NCBI GenBank assembly: GCA_028819475.1
Contig: JAPPLJ010000067.1
Coordinates: 62,001 to 126,000 of the forward strand
Direction: 5' to 3'
DNA from: Rhodospirillaceae bacterium
GTDB lineage: Bacteria; Pseudomonadota; Alphaproteobacteria; Bin65
Length of the DNA stretch: 64,000 nucleotides
Under the pieces are notes generated by a model, which worked only from the letters and a program-made list of their open reading frames with translations, was not told where the DNA came from and did not search any database. Below are positions 20,412 through 28,739 of the stretch, in pieces. Numbering within the stretch: position 1 is the stretch's first letter; every line of letters starts with the position of its first letter. Both the position numbers and the translations under genes were made by a program.

Positions 20412-20435
20412 GCCGGCCTTCTGCCGGAGGCCGGC
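20412..20435 (+). terminator. hairpin after ftsH, possible terminator
   Basis: A GCCGGCCT/AGGCCGGC inverted repeat with an eight-base loop begins five bases after the ftsH stop. There is no clear run of T after it, so it is either a weak intrinsic terminator or an mRNA-stabilising hairpin. Confidence 0.4.
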
Positions 20436-20555
20436 CATTCGGTTCTCTCGACGAATTTCGGGCCGAGTGCAGAGCGACCGCCGAAGCGGCCGGATCGCGT
20501 TACAAACGGCGAAAAGACTTTCCCGACAGCGCCTGCAACAGGAAGCGAGGCAACC

Positions 20556-20936
20556 GTGGACTCCTTGATCGACCGCGCGCTGGCCGAGATGCAGTTCAAC
20601 GCGGACGGGCTGATCCCGTGCATCGCACAGCAGCACGACAGCGGCGAGGTGCTGATGATGGCGTGGATGAACGCCGACGCCGTGCGCGAAACGCTGGCGA
20701 CCCGGCGCGTGTGCTACTGGTCGCGCTCGCGCCGCAGCCTGTGGCGCAAGGGCGAGACCTCGGGCCATGTCCAGCGGCTGATCGACTTCCGCTACGACTG
20801 CGACGGCGACACCGTCCTGCTGCTGGTCGACCAGACCGGTCCGGCCTGCCACACGAACCGCCCCAACTGCTTCTACCGGGCGGTTCGCCCCGAGGGCATT
20901 GCAACGCTCTCCGAACCGGTCCGGACAGGCGCCTGA
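20556..20936 (+). CDS. hisI: phosphoribosyl-AMP cyclohydrolase HisI
   Basis: Third step of histidine biosynthesis. The 126-residue stand-alone enzyme has the family blocks VLMMAWMNADAVRETL, YWSRSRRSLWRKGETSGH, DCDGDTVLLLVDQTGPACH and the Zn-binding CHTNRPNCFY. The start is GTG. It stands alone rather than in a his operon, as is usual in alphaproteobacteria, and lacks the HisE domain that is fused in enterobacteria. Confidence 0.96.
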   Translation: MDSLIDRALAEMQFNADGLIPCIAQQHDSGEVLMMAWMNADAVRETLATRRVCYWSRSRRSLWRKGETSGHVQRLIDFRYDCDGDTVLLLVDQTGPACHTNRPNCFYRAVRPEGIATLSEPVRTGA

Positions 20937-21051
20937 CAGGACAGGCGCCTGACCGGACGGCAACTGCCGAAAGCCAACCCGTCCGGCCGGCCCGTCCGGT
21001 TTACATTGCGGGACGGCATGGCGATGATGGCGCTGTAAAGGGAGCGAAACG

Positions 21052-21591
21052 ATGACGACAGCAGACGCCAGCCCGCCGGTCTTCGGCGTTCACCATACCG
21101 CCTACCGCTGCCGCGACGCCGAGGAGACCCGCGCCTTCTACGAGGACAAGCTGGGCTTCCCGATGACCCTGGCGCTGGAAATCGAGGAAGAGCCGTCGAC
21201 CGGCAATCCGCTCAAATACCTGCACATCTTCTTCGATATCGGCAGCCACAAGGCGGACGAACCGAACTATATCGCCTTCTTCGAACTGCCCGATACGCCG
21301 GCCGACGAGACCACCTTCGCCCAGAAATGGGGCTTCGACCTGCATCTCGCCATGCGGGTGAACGGTCACGAGGACCTTGCGGCGTGGAAGACCCGGCTGG
21401 GCGATAACGGCATAGCGGTCAAAGGCCCGATCGACCACGGCATCTGCAGCTCGATCTATTTCAGCGACCCGAACGGCTACGTTCTGGAATTCGCAGCGGA
21501 GAACGAAGCGGAGCGCGCCGTTCTGGTGCAGGAAGCGTCGGAAGCGCGCGCCAACCTGGCGAAATGGAACGCCTGGAAGGCGGCGCGGTGA
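21052..21591 (+). CDS. VOC-family (glyoxalase/bleomycin resistance fold) protein
   Basis: A 179-residue vicinal-oxygen-chelate protein. It opens with VHHTAYRCRDAEETRAFYEDKLGFPM, broken here by the RDAEE turn, where the first metal ligand His is expected, and closes with SIYFSDPNGYVLEFAAENE, where the last Glu ligand is expected. The substrate cannot be told; relatives include dioxygenases and isomerases acting on small carbonyl compounds. Its last four bases (GTGA) contain the start of the following AbrB-type gene, so the two are coupled. Confidence 0.85.
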   Translation: MTTADASPPVFGVHHTAYRCRDAEETRAFYEDKLGFPMTLALEIEEEPSTGNPLKYLHIFFDIGSHKADEPNYIAFFELPDTPADETTFAQKWGFDLHLAMRVNGHEDLAAWKTRLGDNGIAVKGPIDHGICSSIYFSDPNGYVLEFAAENEAERAVLVQEASEARANLAKWNAWKAAR

Positions 21592-21851
21592 CGAACCGCA
21601 CCGGTATCGACGAAAGTTGCATCGAATCGGCGATCGATTCGAGCGGACGAACGACTCTGCCCAAGTCCGTTCGAGAGGCGCTCGGCATCGGGCCCGGGGA
21701 CCGGGTCCGCTATTTCATCCTGGAAAATAACCAAGTCCGGCTCCTGCCGGTCCGCCCGGTCGCACGGCTGTTCGGGGCGCTGAAGCACGACGGCCCGCCG
21801 GTATCGCTGGAAGATATGGAGTGCGCAACTGCCGAGGGTGCGGCGCGGTAA
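21588..21851 (+). CDS. AbrB/MazE-type DNA-binding protein, orphan
   Basis: Swapped-hairpin AbrB-like domain in an 87-residue protein: SAIDSSGRTTLPKSVREALG followed by IGPGDRVRYFILENNQVRLLPV, the standard looped-hinge helix pattern. Such proteins are usually antitoxins or transition-state regulators. No toxin gene follows; instead the convergent CoA-ligase gene ends 16 bases downstream. The GTG start lies inside the VOC gene stop. It may regulate the VOC gene or be a degraded antitoxin; neither can be shown. Confidence 0.8.
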   Translation: MTNRTGIDESCIESAIDSSGRTTLPKSVREALGIGPGDRVRYFILENNQVRLLPVRPVARLFGALKHDGPPVSLEDMECATAEGAAR

Positions 21852-21866
21852 AGTCGGCGGCCAGCC

Positions 21867-23297
21867 TTACTTCCCCCGCCGGTCCTCGACCCGCTTCGCC
21901 TTCATCTCGGTCTTGGGGAAGGTATCGGGCGGCACCACATCCACGTCGACGCGCACCTCGATCCGGCTGGTCACGGCGTTGCGCACGGCGGCGATGACGC
22001 CATCCGGGCTGGCATGGTCGGCATGTTCCACCTCGATGCGCATGAAGTCGATGCCCTCGGCGGTGGTGTCGAGGCGGACCATATATTCGTCCCCCACCCC
22101 GTCGACGGCGCGCACGCCCTCCTCCACGACGCTGGGATAGAACTTGATGCCGCGCAGGACGATCAGGTCGTCGGCCCGGCCCTGGAAGCCGCCGAGCGCG
22201 CGGACATGGGTCCGGCCGCAGGCGCAGGGCGCGGTATCGAAGCGGGTATAGTCGCCGACGACGAAGCGCAGGTGGCTGGAGCTTTCCGAGTTCATGTTGG
22301 TGCAGACGGTGATGCCGCGCCCGCCCTCCGGCACGACCGCCATATCCTTGTCCGGATCGCACAGCTCCCAGACCTGGATATCCTCCATCAGGTGGGTCTG
22401 GACCGTGCCGTCGTCGCGCACCGGATGGCTGCAGGAGAAGCCGCCGGAATGGGGCGAAGCCTCGGTGCAGCCGTAGAATTCCACCACCTCGGCGCCCCAC
22501 ATCTCCTCCAGCCGCCGGCGGGTCGCCGCGATGCCGGCCGCCGGCTCACCGCCCGTAAACAGCCGCGTCACGGACGTTTGCGCCGGATCGTGGCCCAGGC
22601 CGCGCATGACGTGGCCCAGGCGTAGAAGTTGCGACGGCAGGGTCGCCAGCATGGTCGGCCGGTAGCGCAGGATGAAGTTGCAGCGCAGTTCCGCCGTCAG
22701 CCCGCCGCCCGGAATGCAGGGCACGCCCATATGGGCGAGCGCGTGCAGCACGCCCCAGCCCCAGACATGCGGACCAAAGCCGACCACCAGGAATACCTTT
22801 TCGCCCGGCCGGGCGCCGAGCGACCACAGCGCCCGGCTGTTCGCCCATTTCCAGTATTCCAGGTCGGTCTTCGAATAGCGGAAGACCCGCGGCGTGCCGG
22901 TCGAGCCCGAGGTCGGAAAAATCGTCCAGCCGCGATCGTTCCAGATTGCGTCGTCATGGGTGGTGTAGGTGCCCCAGGGCGGATGGGCCGCCATGTCGGC
23001 GACCATCTCCTTCTTGTCGACCGGGCGCCATTTCGGCAGGTCGTCGACCGTGCGGATATCGTCCGGGATCATGCCGGCGGCGTCGAACCGGCGGCGGTAG
23101 AAGGCGCTGTTCTCGTAGAGAAAGGGCGACAGCTTCTCCAGCTTGGCGTTCTGGATGGCCCGGATTTCGTCGCGCGACGCGGTCTCCAGGCTCGGCGACC
23201 AATAGTCCGCCGAGCCCGGCGCGGCGAAGTCCCGGCGATAGTGTTCGAGGACTGCCATATAGGCGCGGCGGGTGGCGGCAGCGCGGTCGTCGGTCAT
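21867..23297 (-). CDS. phenylacetate-CoA ligase-like AMP-forming enzyme
   Basis: Adenylate-forming enzyme of the PaaK branch, 476 residues. ENSAFYRRRFDAAG marks the N-terminus, the ATP P-loop is FPTSGSTGTPRVFRYS, the adenylate-binding core has YGCTEASP, and the hinge lies near ADDLIVLRGIKFYPS. The carboxylate substrate is unknown; PaaK relatives activate aryl-acetic and amino-benzoic acids. An 82-bp gap separates it from the Rieske oxygenase gene upstream on the same strand, so the pair may form a small aromatic-acid route, although no thioesterase, dehydrogenase or reductase gene accompanies them. Confidence 0.88.
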   Translation of the reverse strand: MTDDRAAATRRAYMAVLEHYRRDFAAPGSADYWSPSLETASRDEIRAIQNAKLEKLSPFLYENSAFYRRRFDAAGMIPDDIRTVDDLPKWRPVDKKEMVADMAAHPPWGTYTTHDDAIWNDRGWTIFPTSGSTGTPRVFRYSKTDLEYWKWANSRALWSLGARPGEKVFLVVGFGPHVWGWGVLHALAHMGVPCIPGGGLTAELRCNFILRYRPTMLATLPSQLLRLGHVMRGLGHDPAQTSVTRLFTGGEPAAGIAATRRRLEEMWGAEVVEFYGCTEASPHSGGFSCSHPVRDDGTVQTHLMEDIQVWELCDPDKDMAVVPEGGRGITVCTNMNSESSSHLRFVVGDYTRFDTAPCACGRTHVRALGGFQGRADDLIVLRGIKFYPSVVEEGVRAVDGVGDEYMVRLDTTAEGIDFMRIEVEHADHASPDGVIAAVRNAVTSRIEVRVDVDVVPPDTFPKTEMKAKRVEDRRGK

Positions 23298-23379
23298 GGT
23301 CTTCGTGGCTTGCTGGAGACCGGCCGAAAATACGCGTAACGCAACGGCCGGGGCAAACCCGGCGCCTGGAATCCGGCCT

Positions 23380-24585
23380 TCACTGCCCGGCCATCATCGC
23401 CGCGATCCTGCGATGAAGCCCCTGGAGCGCGGGCTCGTTGCGGCCGTAGACGACCTCTTCGGCAAGGCCGCTGGCGAAACCGGCATAGGCCGATTCGGCG
23501 GCGGCGAAATCCTCGTTCTCGACGGTGCGCACGGCGAGGTCGAGATTGGCGTCCCAGTGGCGGCGGGCCTTTTCGGTCTCCGCCGGCTCGGGAATGTAAA
23601 GATCGAGATGAACCTCGGTCCGGTCGACCCGGCCGTCGCGCGGGAAGATGCGCCATACTTCGGCATGGTCCTGCTGCATGACGAAGACCGCGTTGGGCGG
23701 CAGGTAATAGACGATCGCGGAATGCCAGACCGCATCCCATTCCGCCTCCGGTCGCCCGCGCATCTCAACGATCGAGCGGCGCGGCAGGTACTCCCGGAAA
23801 CTCTCGCCGAACTCGTCGTAGAGGCAGAGGTTGGGGAAGAAGATCGGCGCAACCGTCTCCTTGTGCAGCACGGCGAAATGGTACGGCTCCATGAAGGTGT
23901 CCAGCGCCATCTTCCAGTTGATCGCCGGGGTCATCCGGTGGCTGGCGTAGTGGTGGTATCCGGCCAGTTCGTAGCCGGCGAATTCGGCGGCGAGGCCGTC
24001 CAGCGACTCGCCCGGATCGGCCGGCGCGCCGCCGGACAGCCGGATCCAGATCATCCCGCCGGTCTCGGTGCAGGGCAGCGCGGCCAGCGTGCAGTCGGCG
24101 AGGTTCGCGCCGTCGAAGCTCTCGCGGTCCGGCACCCCGGTCAGGCGCCCGTCCGGGCCGTAGGTCCAGCCGTGATAGGGGCAGGCGAAGCTGCGCCGCA
24201 CGGCGCCCGCCCCGTCGAGCAGGCGGGTGCCGCGGTGGCGGCAGCTGTTCACGAAGGCCCGCGCCACGCCGTCGGCACCACGCATGAGCAGGACCGGCAC
24301 GCCGGTGAGATCCTCCGCCAGAAAACTGCCCGGCCCGGGCAGGCGCCCCGACAGGCCAGCCAGCAGGCTCTTGCGGCGCAGGATGTGGGCCATCTCAGCC
24401 TCGAACCTGCCCGGATCGGTGTAGATGCCGACAGGGTTGCGCAGGATGTCCGGCGCACGGTCGGTCGTGCCGGCATCCAGGTGGGAAAACACGCGGCGGA
24501 TCAGCGATTTGTGGGTTTCTGTTTCCAACGATCTGCTCGAAGATTCCGGGTCATCGTGAAAGGGTGGCAGAAAAAGTTCGGACAA
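23380..24585 (-). CDS. Rieske-type aromatic ring-hydroxylating oxygenase, alpha subunit
   Basis: Oxygenase component with an N-terminal [2Fe-2S] Rieske centre (C115, H117 in SCRHRG; C135, H138 in CPYHGW) and a C-terminal catalytic domain whose mononuclear iron ligands lie in FMEPYHFAVLHKE. The 401-residue length suits an SRPBCC-containing alpha subunit. The start is uncertain: the TTG used has no good ribosome binding site, and another in-frame TTG occurs 19 codons later. No ferredoxin or reductase partner is visible nearby, so electrons must come from elsewhere. Quaternary-amine monooxygenases (carnitine, betaine, choline type) also fall in this family. Confidence 0.88.
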   Translation of the reverse strand: MSELFLPPFHDDPESSSRSLETETHKSLIRRVFSHLDAGTTDRAPDILRNPVGIYTDPGRFEAEMAHILRRKSLLAGLSGRLPGPGSFLAEDLTGVPVLLMRGADGVARAFVNSCRHRGTRLLDGAGAVRRSFACPYHGWTYGPDGRLTGVPDRESFDGANLADCTLAALPCTETGGMIWIRLSGGAPADPGESLDGLAAEFAGYELAGYHHYASHRMTPAINWKMALDTFMEPYHFAVLHKETVAPIFFPNLCLYDEFGESFREYLPRRSIVEMRGRPEAEWDAVWHSAIVYYLPPNAVFVMQQDHAEVWRIFPRDGRVDRTEVHLDLYIPEPAETEKARRHWDANLDLAVRTVENEDFAAAESAYAGFASGLAEEVVYGRNEPALQGLHRRIAAMMAGQ

Positions 24586-24590
24586 TCTTG

Positions 24591-24621
24591 TTGACCGCTT
24601 TTCGCAAAAACACGCTATAAC
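24591..24621 (+). promoter_or_regulatory. candidate sigma70-type promoter for the ABC binding-protein gene
   Basis: TTGACC is followed, 19 bases later, by TATAAC (or CTATAA with 18). It lies 87 bp before the start of the substrate-binding protein gene and is the best -35/-10 match in that gap. The ribosome binding site of that gene is GGGAGGGA. Confidence 0.5.
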
Positions 24622-24707
24622 GGTATCGGTTTGGCCGCCGCAACACTTCGAGAGCAGGACAAAACGGCCAATCGGAGTCGAACGTCAGCACCCTTGGGAG
24701 GGACGTC

Positions 24708-25904
24708 ATGAAAAAACTTGTCATCGGGACCGTCGCGGCGACGGCCCTTGCCGCCGGCCTTGCAGCGCCGGCGCAGGCCGAGAATTTCCGCATCGGCTTC
24801 CTCAACACGCTGTCCGGCGGCGCCGCCATTCTGGGCAAGGCCCAGCTGGCCGGCTGGCAGCTCGGCCTCGAACTCGAAGGCTGGAAGAAAAATGGCGACA
24901 AACTCGGCGGTGTGCCGACCGATGTCTTTGTCGGCGACGACCAGCGCAAGGTGGATGTCGGCCTGCGGGCGGTCCGCAAGTGGCTCAAGTCCGAGCGGGT
25001 CCATATGGTGGCCGGCGTCATCTGGTCGAACATCCTCGCTGCCGTGCAGCGCCCGGTGATCCGCGGCCGTCGGATCATGATGAGCACCAACGCCGGCTGG
25101 TCCGGCATGGCGGGCAAAAACTGCAGCCCCTACTTCATCTCGAGTTCGTTCCAGAATGACGAGAACGCCGAAGCGATGGGCGCGCTGCTGAACCTCGAAG
25201 GCCTGAAGAAGGTGTTCATGATGGCGCCGAACTATCAAGCCGGAAAGGACATGCTGAACGGCTTCCAGCGCACCTACAAGGATGGCAAGGTCGTCGGCCA
25301 GATCCTGTTCAAGCTGGGTACGCGCGACTTCCAGGCGGAAATCAGCAAGGTGCGGGCCAGCGGCGCCGACTCGCTGTTCATCTTCGTGCCCGGCGGCATG
25401 GGCATCGCCTTCATGAAACAATGGGCGGCTTCGGGCGCCGGCCAGACGGTGAAGCTCTACACCAACTACGCCGTCGACTACATTACGATCAAGCCGATCG
25501 GCAAGGCGGCCGTGGGCACTTTCCACACGCTGCACTGGGGGCCGAACATCGACAACCCGCGCAATGCCGAGTTCATCAAGGCCTTCATGGCGAAGAACAA
25601 GCGGATCCCGGACATGTTCGCGCTTCAGGCCTATGATGGCGCCCGCAAGGTCGCCGACGGGCTGCGCGGCGTGAAGGGCAATTTCAAGAACCTGAAAAAC
25701 CTCGTCAAGACGATGCGCGCCCAAGGGCTCAATTCGGTCCGCGGCCAGCTCAAGTACAACGTCAACGGCTTCCTGATCCAGCCGTGGTACAAGCGCTCGG
25801 TAGTGCTCGATGCCAAGGGCGTGCCGCAGATCCAGGTGAACCAGATGGTGTCGTTCAGGCCGGACAGCTTCGGGAACAAGTGCCCGAAGAAGAGCTGGAA
25901 CTGA
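24708..25904 (+). CDS. periplasmic branched-chain-amino-acid-type ABC substrate-binding protein
   Basis: Type I periplasmic binding protein (LivJ/peripla_BP_6 fold), 398 residues, with a signal peptide cleaved after AAPAQA. The mature start ENFRIGFLNTLSGGAA is typical, as are MSTNAGWSG and LQAYDGARKVADGL in lobe 2. Members bind amino acids, amides, urea or aromatic acids. No permease or ATPase gene is nearby, so it is an orphan binding protein here. It is divergent from the Rieske oxygenase gene, which suggests an aromatic or amine ligand. A strong terminator follows. Confidence 0.9.
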   Translation: MKKLVIGTVAATALAAGLAAPAQAENFRIGFLNTLSGGAAILGKAQLAGWQLGLELEGWKKNGDKLGGVPTDVFVGDDQRKVDVGLRAVRKWLKSERVHMVAGVIWSNILAAVQRPVIRGRRIMMSTNAGWSGMAGKNCSPYFISSSFQNDENAEAMGALLNLEGLKKVFMMAPNYQAGKDMLNGFQRTYKDGKVVGQILFKLGTRDFQAEISKVRASGADSLFIFVPGGMGIAFMKQWAASGAGQTVKLYTNYAVDYITIKPIGKAAVGTFHTLHWGPNIDNPRNAEFIKAFMAKNKRIPDMFALQAYDGARKVADGLRGVKGNFKNLKNLVKTMRAQGLNSVRGQLKYNVNGFLIQPWYKRSVVLDAKGVPQIQVNQMVSFRPDSFGNKCPKKSWN

Positions 25905-25925
25905 TCCTCGATCTTGGTCGAACCG

Positions 25926-25953
25926 AAAGGGCGCCCTCCGGGGCGCCCTTTTT
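25926..25953 (+). terminator. intrinsic terminator
   Basis: Eleven-base-pair stem AAAGGGCGCCC/GGGCGCCCTTT with a TCCG tetraloop followed by TTCTTT, 21 bases after the binding-protein stop. It can also work in the other direction for the convergent SDR gene. Confidence 0.85.
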
Positions 25954-25991
25954 CTTTGTCCGCACCGGAAATCCGGCGGCGCTCCGGCGCC

Positions 25992-26747
25992 TCAGCCCCG
26001 GCCGATATGCGGCATCTTGGTCGCCATGATCGTCATGAAGAGCGCGTTGGCGTCGAGCGGCAGGTTCGCCATGTGCAGGACCGACGTCGCGACATGCTCG
26101 ACGTCCATGCGCGGCTCGACCATGATCTGGCCGCTCGGCTGCTGCATGCCCTGGACCATTCTTTCCGTCATGTCCGTCACCGCGTTGCCGATGTCGATCT
26201 GGCAGGCGGTGATGTCGTCGGGCCGGCCGTCCAGCGCGATGCATTTGGTCAGGCCGGTGAGCCCGTGCTTGGTCGAGGTATAGGGAGCGCTGAACGGCCG
26301 CGGCGTGTGCGCCGAAATCGAGCCGTTGTTGATGATCCGCCCGCCCTTCGGGTCCTGCGCCTTCATGATCCGGATGGCGTGCTGGGCGCAGACGAAGCAG
26401 GCGGTCAGGTTCAGGTCGACCACGTCGCGCCACTGCTGCGGCGTCAGCTCTTCCATCGGCACCAAGGGCGCGCCGCGGCCGGCATTGTTGAACAAGACGT
26501 CGAGCCGGCCAAATTCCTCGACGGTCCGCGCAAACAGCCGGGCGACCTGGTCGTCGTCGGTCACGTCCGTCGGCAGCGCCAGCATCCGGCCGCCGCCCCC
26601 GGCCGCGCGCGCCGCCGTTATGTCCAACTCGTCGGCACGCCGGCCGGCCAGGGCGACATTGTAGCCGTCGGCTTGCATCGCCAGGGCCACCGCGCGGCCG
26701 ATGCCGGAGCCGGCGCCGGTAACGATGACGGATCGGGTGTGAGACAT
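25992..26747 (-). CDS. short-chain dehydrogenase/reductase
   Basis: Classical SDR of 251 residues. The cofactor motif TGAGSGIG is near residues 11-18, NNAGRG (NNAG motif) near 88, catalytic Ser in [10 protein letters not shown] and the catalytic pair in YTSTKHG. Acidic or basic residues after the second strand (AGRRADEL) hint at NADP, which is not certain. Substrate unknown. It ends toward the terminator behind the ABC binding-protein gene and is preceded 115 bp upstream by the FAD oxidoreductase on the same strand. Confidence 0.9.
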   Translation of the reverse strand: MSHTRSVIVTGAGSGIGRAVALAMQADGYNVALAGRRADELDITAARAAGGGGRMLALPTDVTDDDQVARLFARTVEEFGRLDVLFNNAGRGAPLVPMEELTPQQWRDVVDLNLTACFVCAQHAIRIMKAQDPKGGRIINNGSISAHTPRPFSAPYTSTKHGLTGLTKCIALDGRPDDITACQIDIGNAVTDMTERMVQGMQQPSGQIMVEPRMDVEHVATSVLHMANLPLDANALFMTIMATKMPHIGRG

Positions 26748-26862
26748 GGCGCACCTCCGGGGGTTGCGTGCCTGAAACCGGACTCTGCGTCCGGTGTAGG
26801 GAGACTTGCAATGCCGGTCAATCGCGGCTGCGTTTCCCCCAATACCCCGCCGGCCGCCGGGC

Positions 26863-28104
26863 CTACCTGTCTACCCTATAGGGAGTCATGTCGATGTTCG
26901 GTGTCGCACCCGTAATGACATCCGCGATCAGGCGGCCGGTCCGCGCTCCACCGGTCAGTCCGACATGATGGTGGCCGAACGCCGTGTACACGTTCGGCCA
27001 GGCCGGGACGGCGCCGATATAGGGAATGCTGTCGGCCGGCGCCGGGCGGTGGCCCAGCCACTCGGTCTCGCGCCGCCAGCTCATGCCGGGAAAAGCCGAA
27101 GCGCCCGCCCGGACCGCGCGCAGCGGCGCCCGGCGCGGCCCGGCGTCCAGCCCGCCGAATTCGACCAGCCCGGCGAGGCGGACCCGGCCGGTCATCGGCG
27201 TGACGGCGGTCTTGCTGTCGCTCAGCATGATGCAATGGGCGGGCCCGCCTTCCGGTTCCCAGAGTTCGGCATGGTAGCCGCGTTCGCTCTCGAGCGGGAT
27301 CCGCAGTCCCAGCGGCTTCAGCACCCGTGCCGACCAGGCGCCGGCGGCGACCAGAATCCTGTCGGCCCGGATCACCCGGTCGCCGAATTGCACGCCGGTA
27401 ACTTTCTCCCCGTCGCGGGCGAAACCGGTGAACGCCGCCTCGACAAGGGCGCCGCCGGCCGCGACGAAACTCCCGGCGAGCGCCTTCACATAGTCGCCGG
27501 GCCCGTCGACCTTGCCGTGGCTCGCCTCCAGCGCGGCGACGAACCTGTAGCCGGGCCCGAGCGCCGGTTCGAGCCCGCTGACCGCATCGCCCTCATATTC
27601 CTGCCAGCCGACACCCTGGGCGCGCCGGATCGCCCAGCCGTAACCATCGGCTTCGAAGGCCGCCCGGTCCCGGTAGGCGAACAGATAGGGTTGCGCCCGG
27701 ATGTGCGCCTCCGCCGGCGTGCCCCGTGCCAGGGCCAGGTGCTCTTCCAGGCTGTCGCCGATAATCGGCATCAGGGCACCGGCGATCCGGCGGACGTTTC
27801 GGTCGGTCCCGTTGGCGAGATAGCGGGCCAGCCAGGGCAGCATGACCGGCAGGTACGGCCAGCGCAGAAACAGCGGACCCTTTCCGCTCAGCAGCATTCC
27901 CGGCGCCTTCTTCATCAGGCCCGGCACGGGCACCGGCACCATGGCTCCCGGCACCAGAATGCCGGCATTGCCGAACGATGCGCCTTCGCCGGGCGCCCGC
28001 CGGTCGGCCAGGGTCACGCGCAGGCCTCGGCGCTGCAGGTTCAGCGCGGCGCTGACGCCGACGATCCCGGCGCCGATGACGAGGACTTCGGGACCTTCGG
28101 TCAT
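26863..28104 (-). CDS. FAD-dependent amine oxidoreductase (DadA-like)
   Basis: DAO-family flavoenzyme of 413 residues. FAD dinucleotide-binding motif [19 protein letters not shown] with following LADRR is at the N-terminus, [14 protein letters not shown] is typical of D-amino-acid dehydrogenases (DadA/sarcosine oxidase group), and the C-terminal FAD contact [19 protein letters not shown] is intact. Substrate is probably a D-amino acid or N-methylated amino acid. No c-type cytochrome or alanine racemase neighbour is visible. Behind it lies the repeat-rich vapBC stretch. Confidence 0.9.
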   Translation of the reverse strand: MTEGPEVLVIGAGIVGVSAALNLQRRGLRVTLADRRAPGEGASFGNAGILVPGAMVPVPVPGLMKKAPGMLLSGKGPLFLRWPYLPVMLPWLARYLANGTDRNVRRIAGALMPIIGDSLEEHLALARGTPAEAHIRAQPYLFAYRDRAAFEADGYGWAIRRAQGVGWQEYEGDAVSGLEPALGPGYRFVAALEASHGKVDGPGDYVKALAGSFVAAGGALVEAAFTGFARDGEKVTGVQFGDRVIRADRILVAAGAWSARVLKPLGLRIPLESERGYHAELWEPEGGPAHCIMLSDSKTAVTPMTGRVRLAGLVEFGGLDAGPRRAPLRAVRAGASAFPGMSWRRETEWLGHRPAPADSIPYIGAVPAWPNVYTAFGHHHVGLTGGARTGRLIADVITGATPNIDMTPYRVDR

Positions 28105-28157
28105 GACGGTCCACCGTCCGCCGGAAGACTACCCGGCGGTGCGAATGAACCGGAGGC

Positions 28158-28193
28158 GTCAGGAAATGTCATGATTCGTCAGGATTTGTCATG
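28158..28193 (+). repeat. two tandem copies of the GTCAGGAAATGTCATG repeat
   Basis: GTCAGGAAATGTCATG occurs at 28158-28173, and GTCAGGATTTGTCATG (two mismatches) 20 bases later at 28178-28193. Exact or near-exact copies recur at 28455, 29189 and 29411 in the same orientation. Confidence 0.8.
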
Positions 28194-28215
28194 CCGCCGT
28201 CCGGTTCGCCCTTTC

Positions 28216-28364
28216 CCGTCATTCCGACCGGAGCGGACGCCAGTCCGCGAAGTAGCCTGCCCTGAGCGAAGTCGAAGGGGAGGAATCCCGTCTCCGGACT
28301 CGGGGTCCTGGTGTCGAAATCGAGCCGGGATTCCTCCACTCGCTTCGCTCGGTCGGAATGACGG
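28216..28364. repeat. palindromic intergenic element, copy 1
   Basis: A 149-bp element bounded by a perfect 15-bp terminal inverted repeat (CCGTCATTCCGACCG and its complement), with a second nested pair GGAGGAATCCCG/CGGGATTCCTCC. A related element lies between rpsD and ksgA. It encodes nothing; it resembles a REP/MITE-like dispersed element that could fold into a long hairpin in RNA. Confidence 0.75.
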
Positions 28365-28380
28365 TGAGGGGGCGCTTCGG

Positions 28381-28446
28381 TCGGGATGAAGGTCCGGGTC
28401 CGGTCGGTCGGGATGAAGGTCCGGGTCCGGTCTGTCGGGATGACGG
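28381..28446 (+). repeat. 27-bp tandem repeat, about 2.4 copies
   Basis: Two full units starting TCGGGATGAAGGTCCGGG (28381-28407 and 28408-28434) differ in one base pair near their ends, followed by a partial third unit. It is non-coding and lies just right of palindromic element copy 1. Confidence 0.75.
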
Positions 28447-28454
28447 ATTGCGGT

Positions 28455-28470
28455 GTCAGGAAATGTCATG
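28455..28470 (+). repeat. GTCAGGAAATGTCATG repeat, copy directly left of vapBC
   Basis: Exact copy of the 16-base repeat, 18 bases before the vapB -35 hexamer. Together with the copy at 29189 it brackets the toxin-antitoxin cassette. Confidence 0.8.
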
Positions 28471-28487
28471 TTTCGGCGAACCGGAGG

Positions 28488-28544
28488 TTGACAGGCGGCG
28501 GCACCTTATGTGTATATTTTTCTAAATTATACACATAAGGTGCC
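28488..28544 (+). promoter_or_regulatory. vapB promoter with overlapping perfect-palindrome operator
   Basis: TTGACA (28488-28493) is followed after 17 bases by TGTATA (28511-28516). The -10 lies inside the left arm of a perfect 17-bp inverted repeat, GGCACCTTATGTGTATA (28500-28516) and its complement (28528-28544), separated by 11 AT-rich bases. The right arm ends at the base before the vapB ATG. This is the expected layout for autorepression by a VapBC complex. Confidence 0.85.
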
Positions 28545-28739
28545 ATGCGAACCAATATCGAGATCGACGACGACCTTATGGCGGAGGCCCTGAAAGCGAG
28601 CGGCTGCAAGACGAAAAAAGCCGCCGTGGAGGAAGGGTTGCGCCTGCTGGTGAGCACGCGGCGGCAGGTCCGGCTGCGCACCCTGCGCGGCAAGCTGCGT
28701 TGGGAAGGCTCCCTCGACAAGATGCGGCGGGACCGGTGA
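28545..28739 (+). CDS. vapB: VapB-type antitoxin
   Basis: 64-residue antitoxin of the ribbon-helix-helix type found with PIN toxins. It begins MRTNIEIDDDLMAEALKASG, the usual beta-strand DNA-reading head, then TKKAAVEEGLRLLV, and ends in a toxin-contacting tail with LRGKLRWEGSLDKMRRDR. The start ATG follows the operator palindrome directly, leaving only AAGG as a possible ribosome binding site and a very short mRNA leader. The stop overlaps the vapC start (GTGA). Confidence 0.9.
   Translation: MRTNIEIDDDLMAEALKASGCKTKKAAVEEGLRLLVSTRRQVRLRTLRGKLRWEGSLDKMRRDR

Larger units (their letters stand above)
28105..28544. other. repeat-rich intergenic stretch left of vapBC
   Basis: This 440-bp stretch has no convincing gene. 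It contains three copies of a 16-base repeat (28158-28173, 28178-28193, 28455-28470), a 149-bp palindromic element, 2.4 copies of a 27-bp tandem repeat and the vapB promoter/operator. Open frames that cross it are products of the repeats. Confidence 0.8.

Noticed and set aside
21588..21851. Complete MazEF/VapBC-type pair at the AbrB-like gene
   Set aside because: No toxin frame exists on either side; the next gene is a convergent CoA ligase.
28381..28446. CRISPR-like array
   Set aside because: The 27-bp units are adjacent with no spacers and no cas genes are near; it is a simple tandem repeat.
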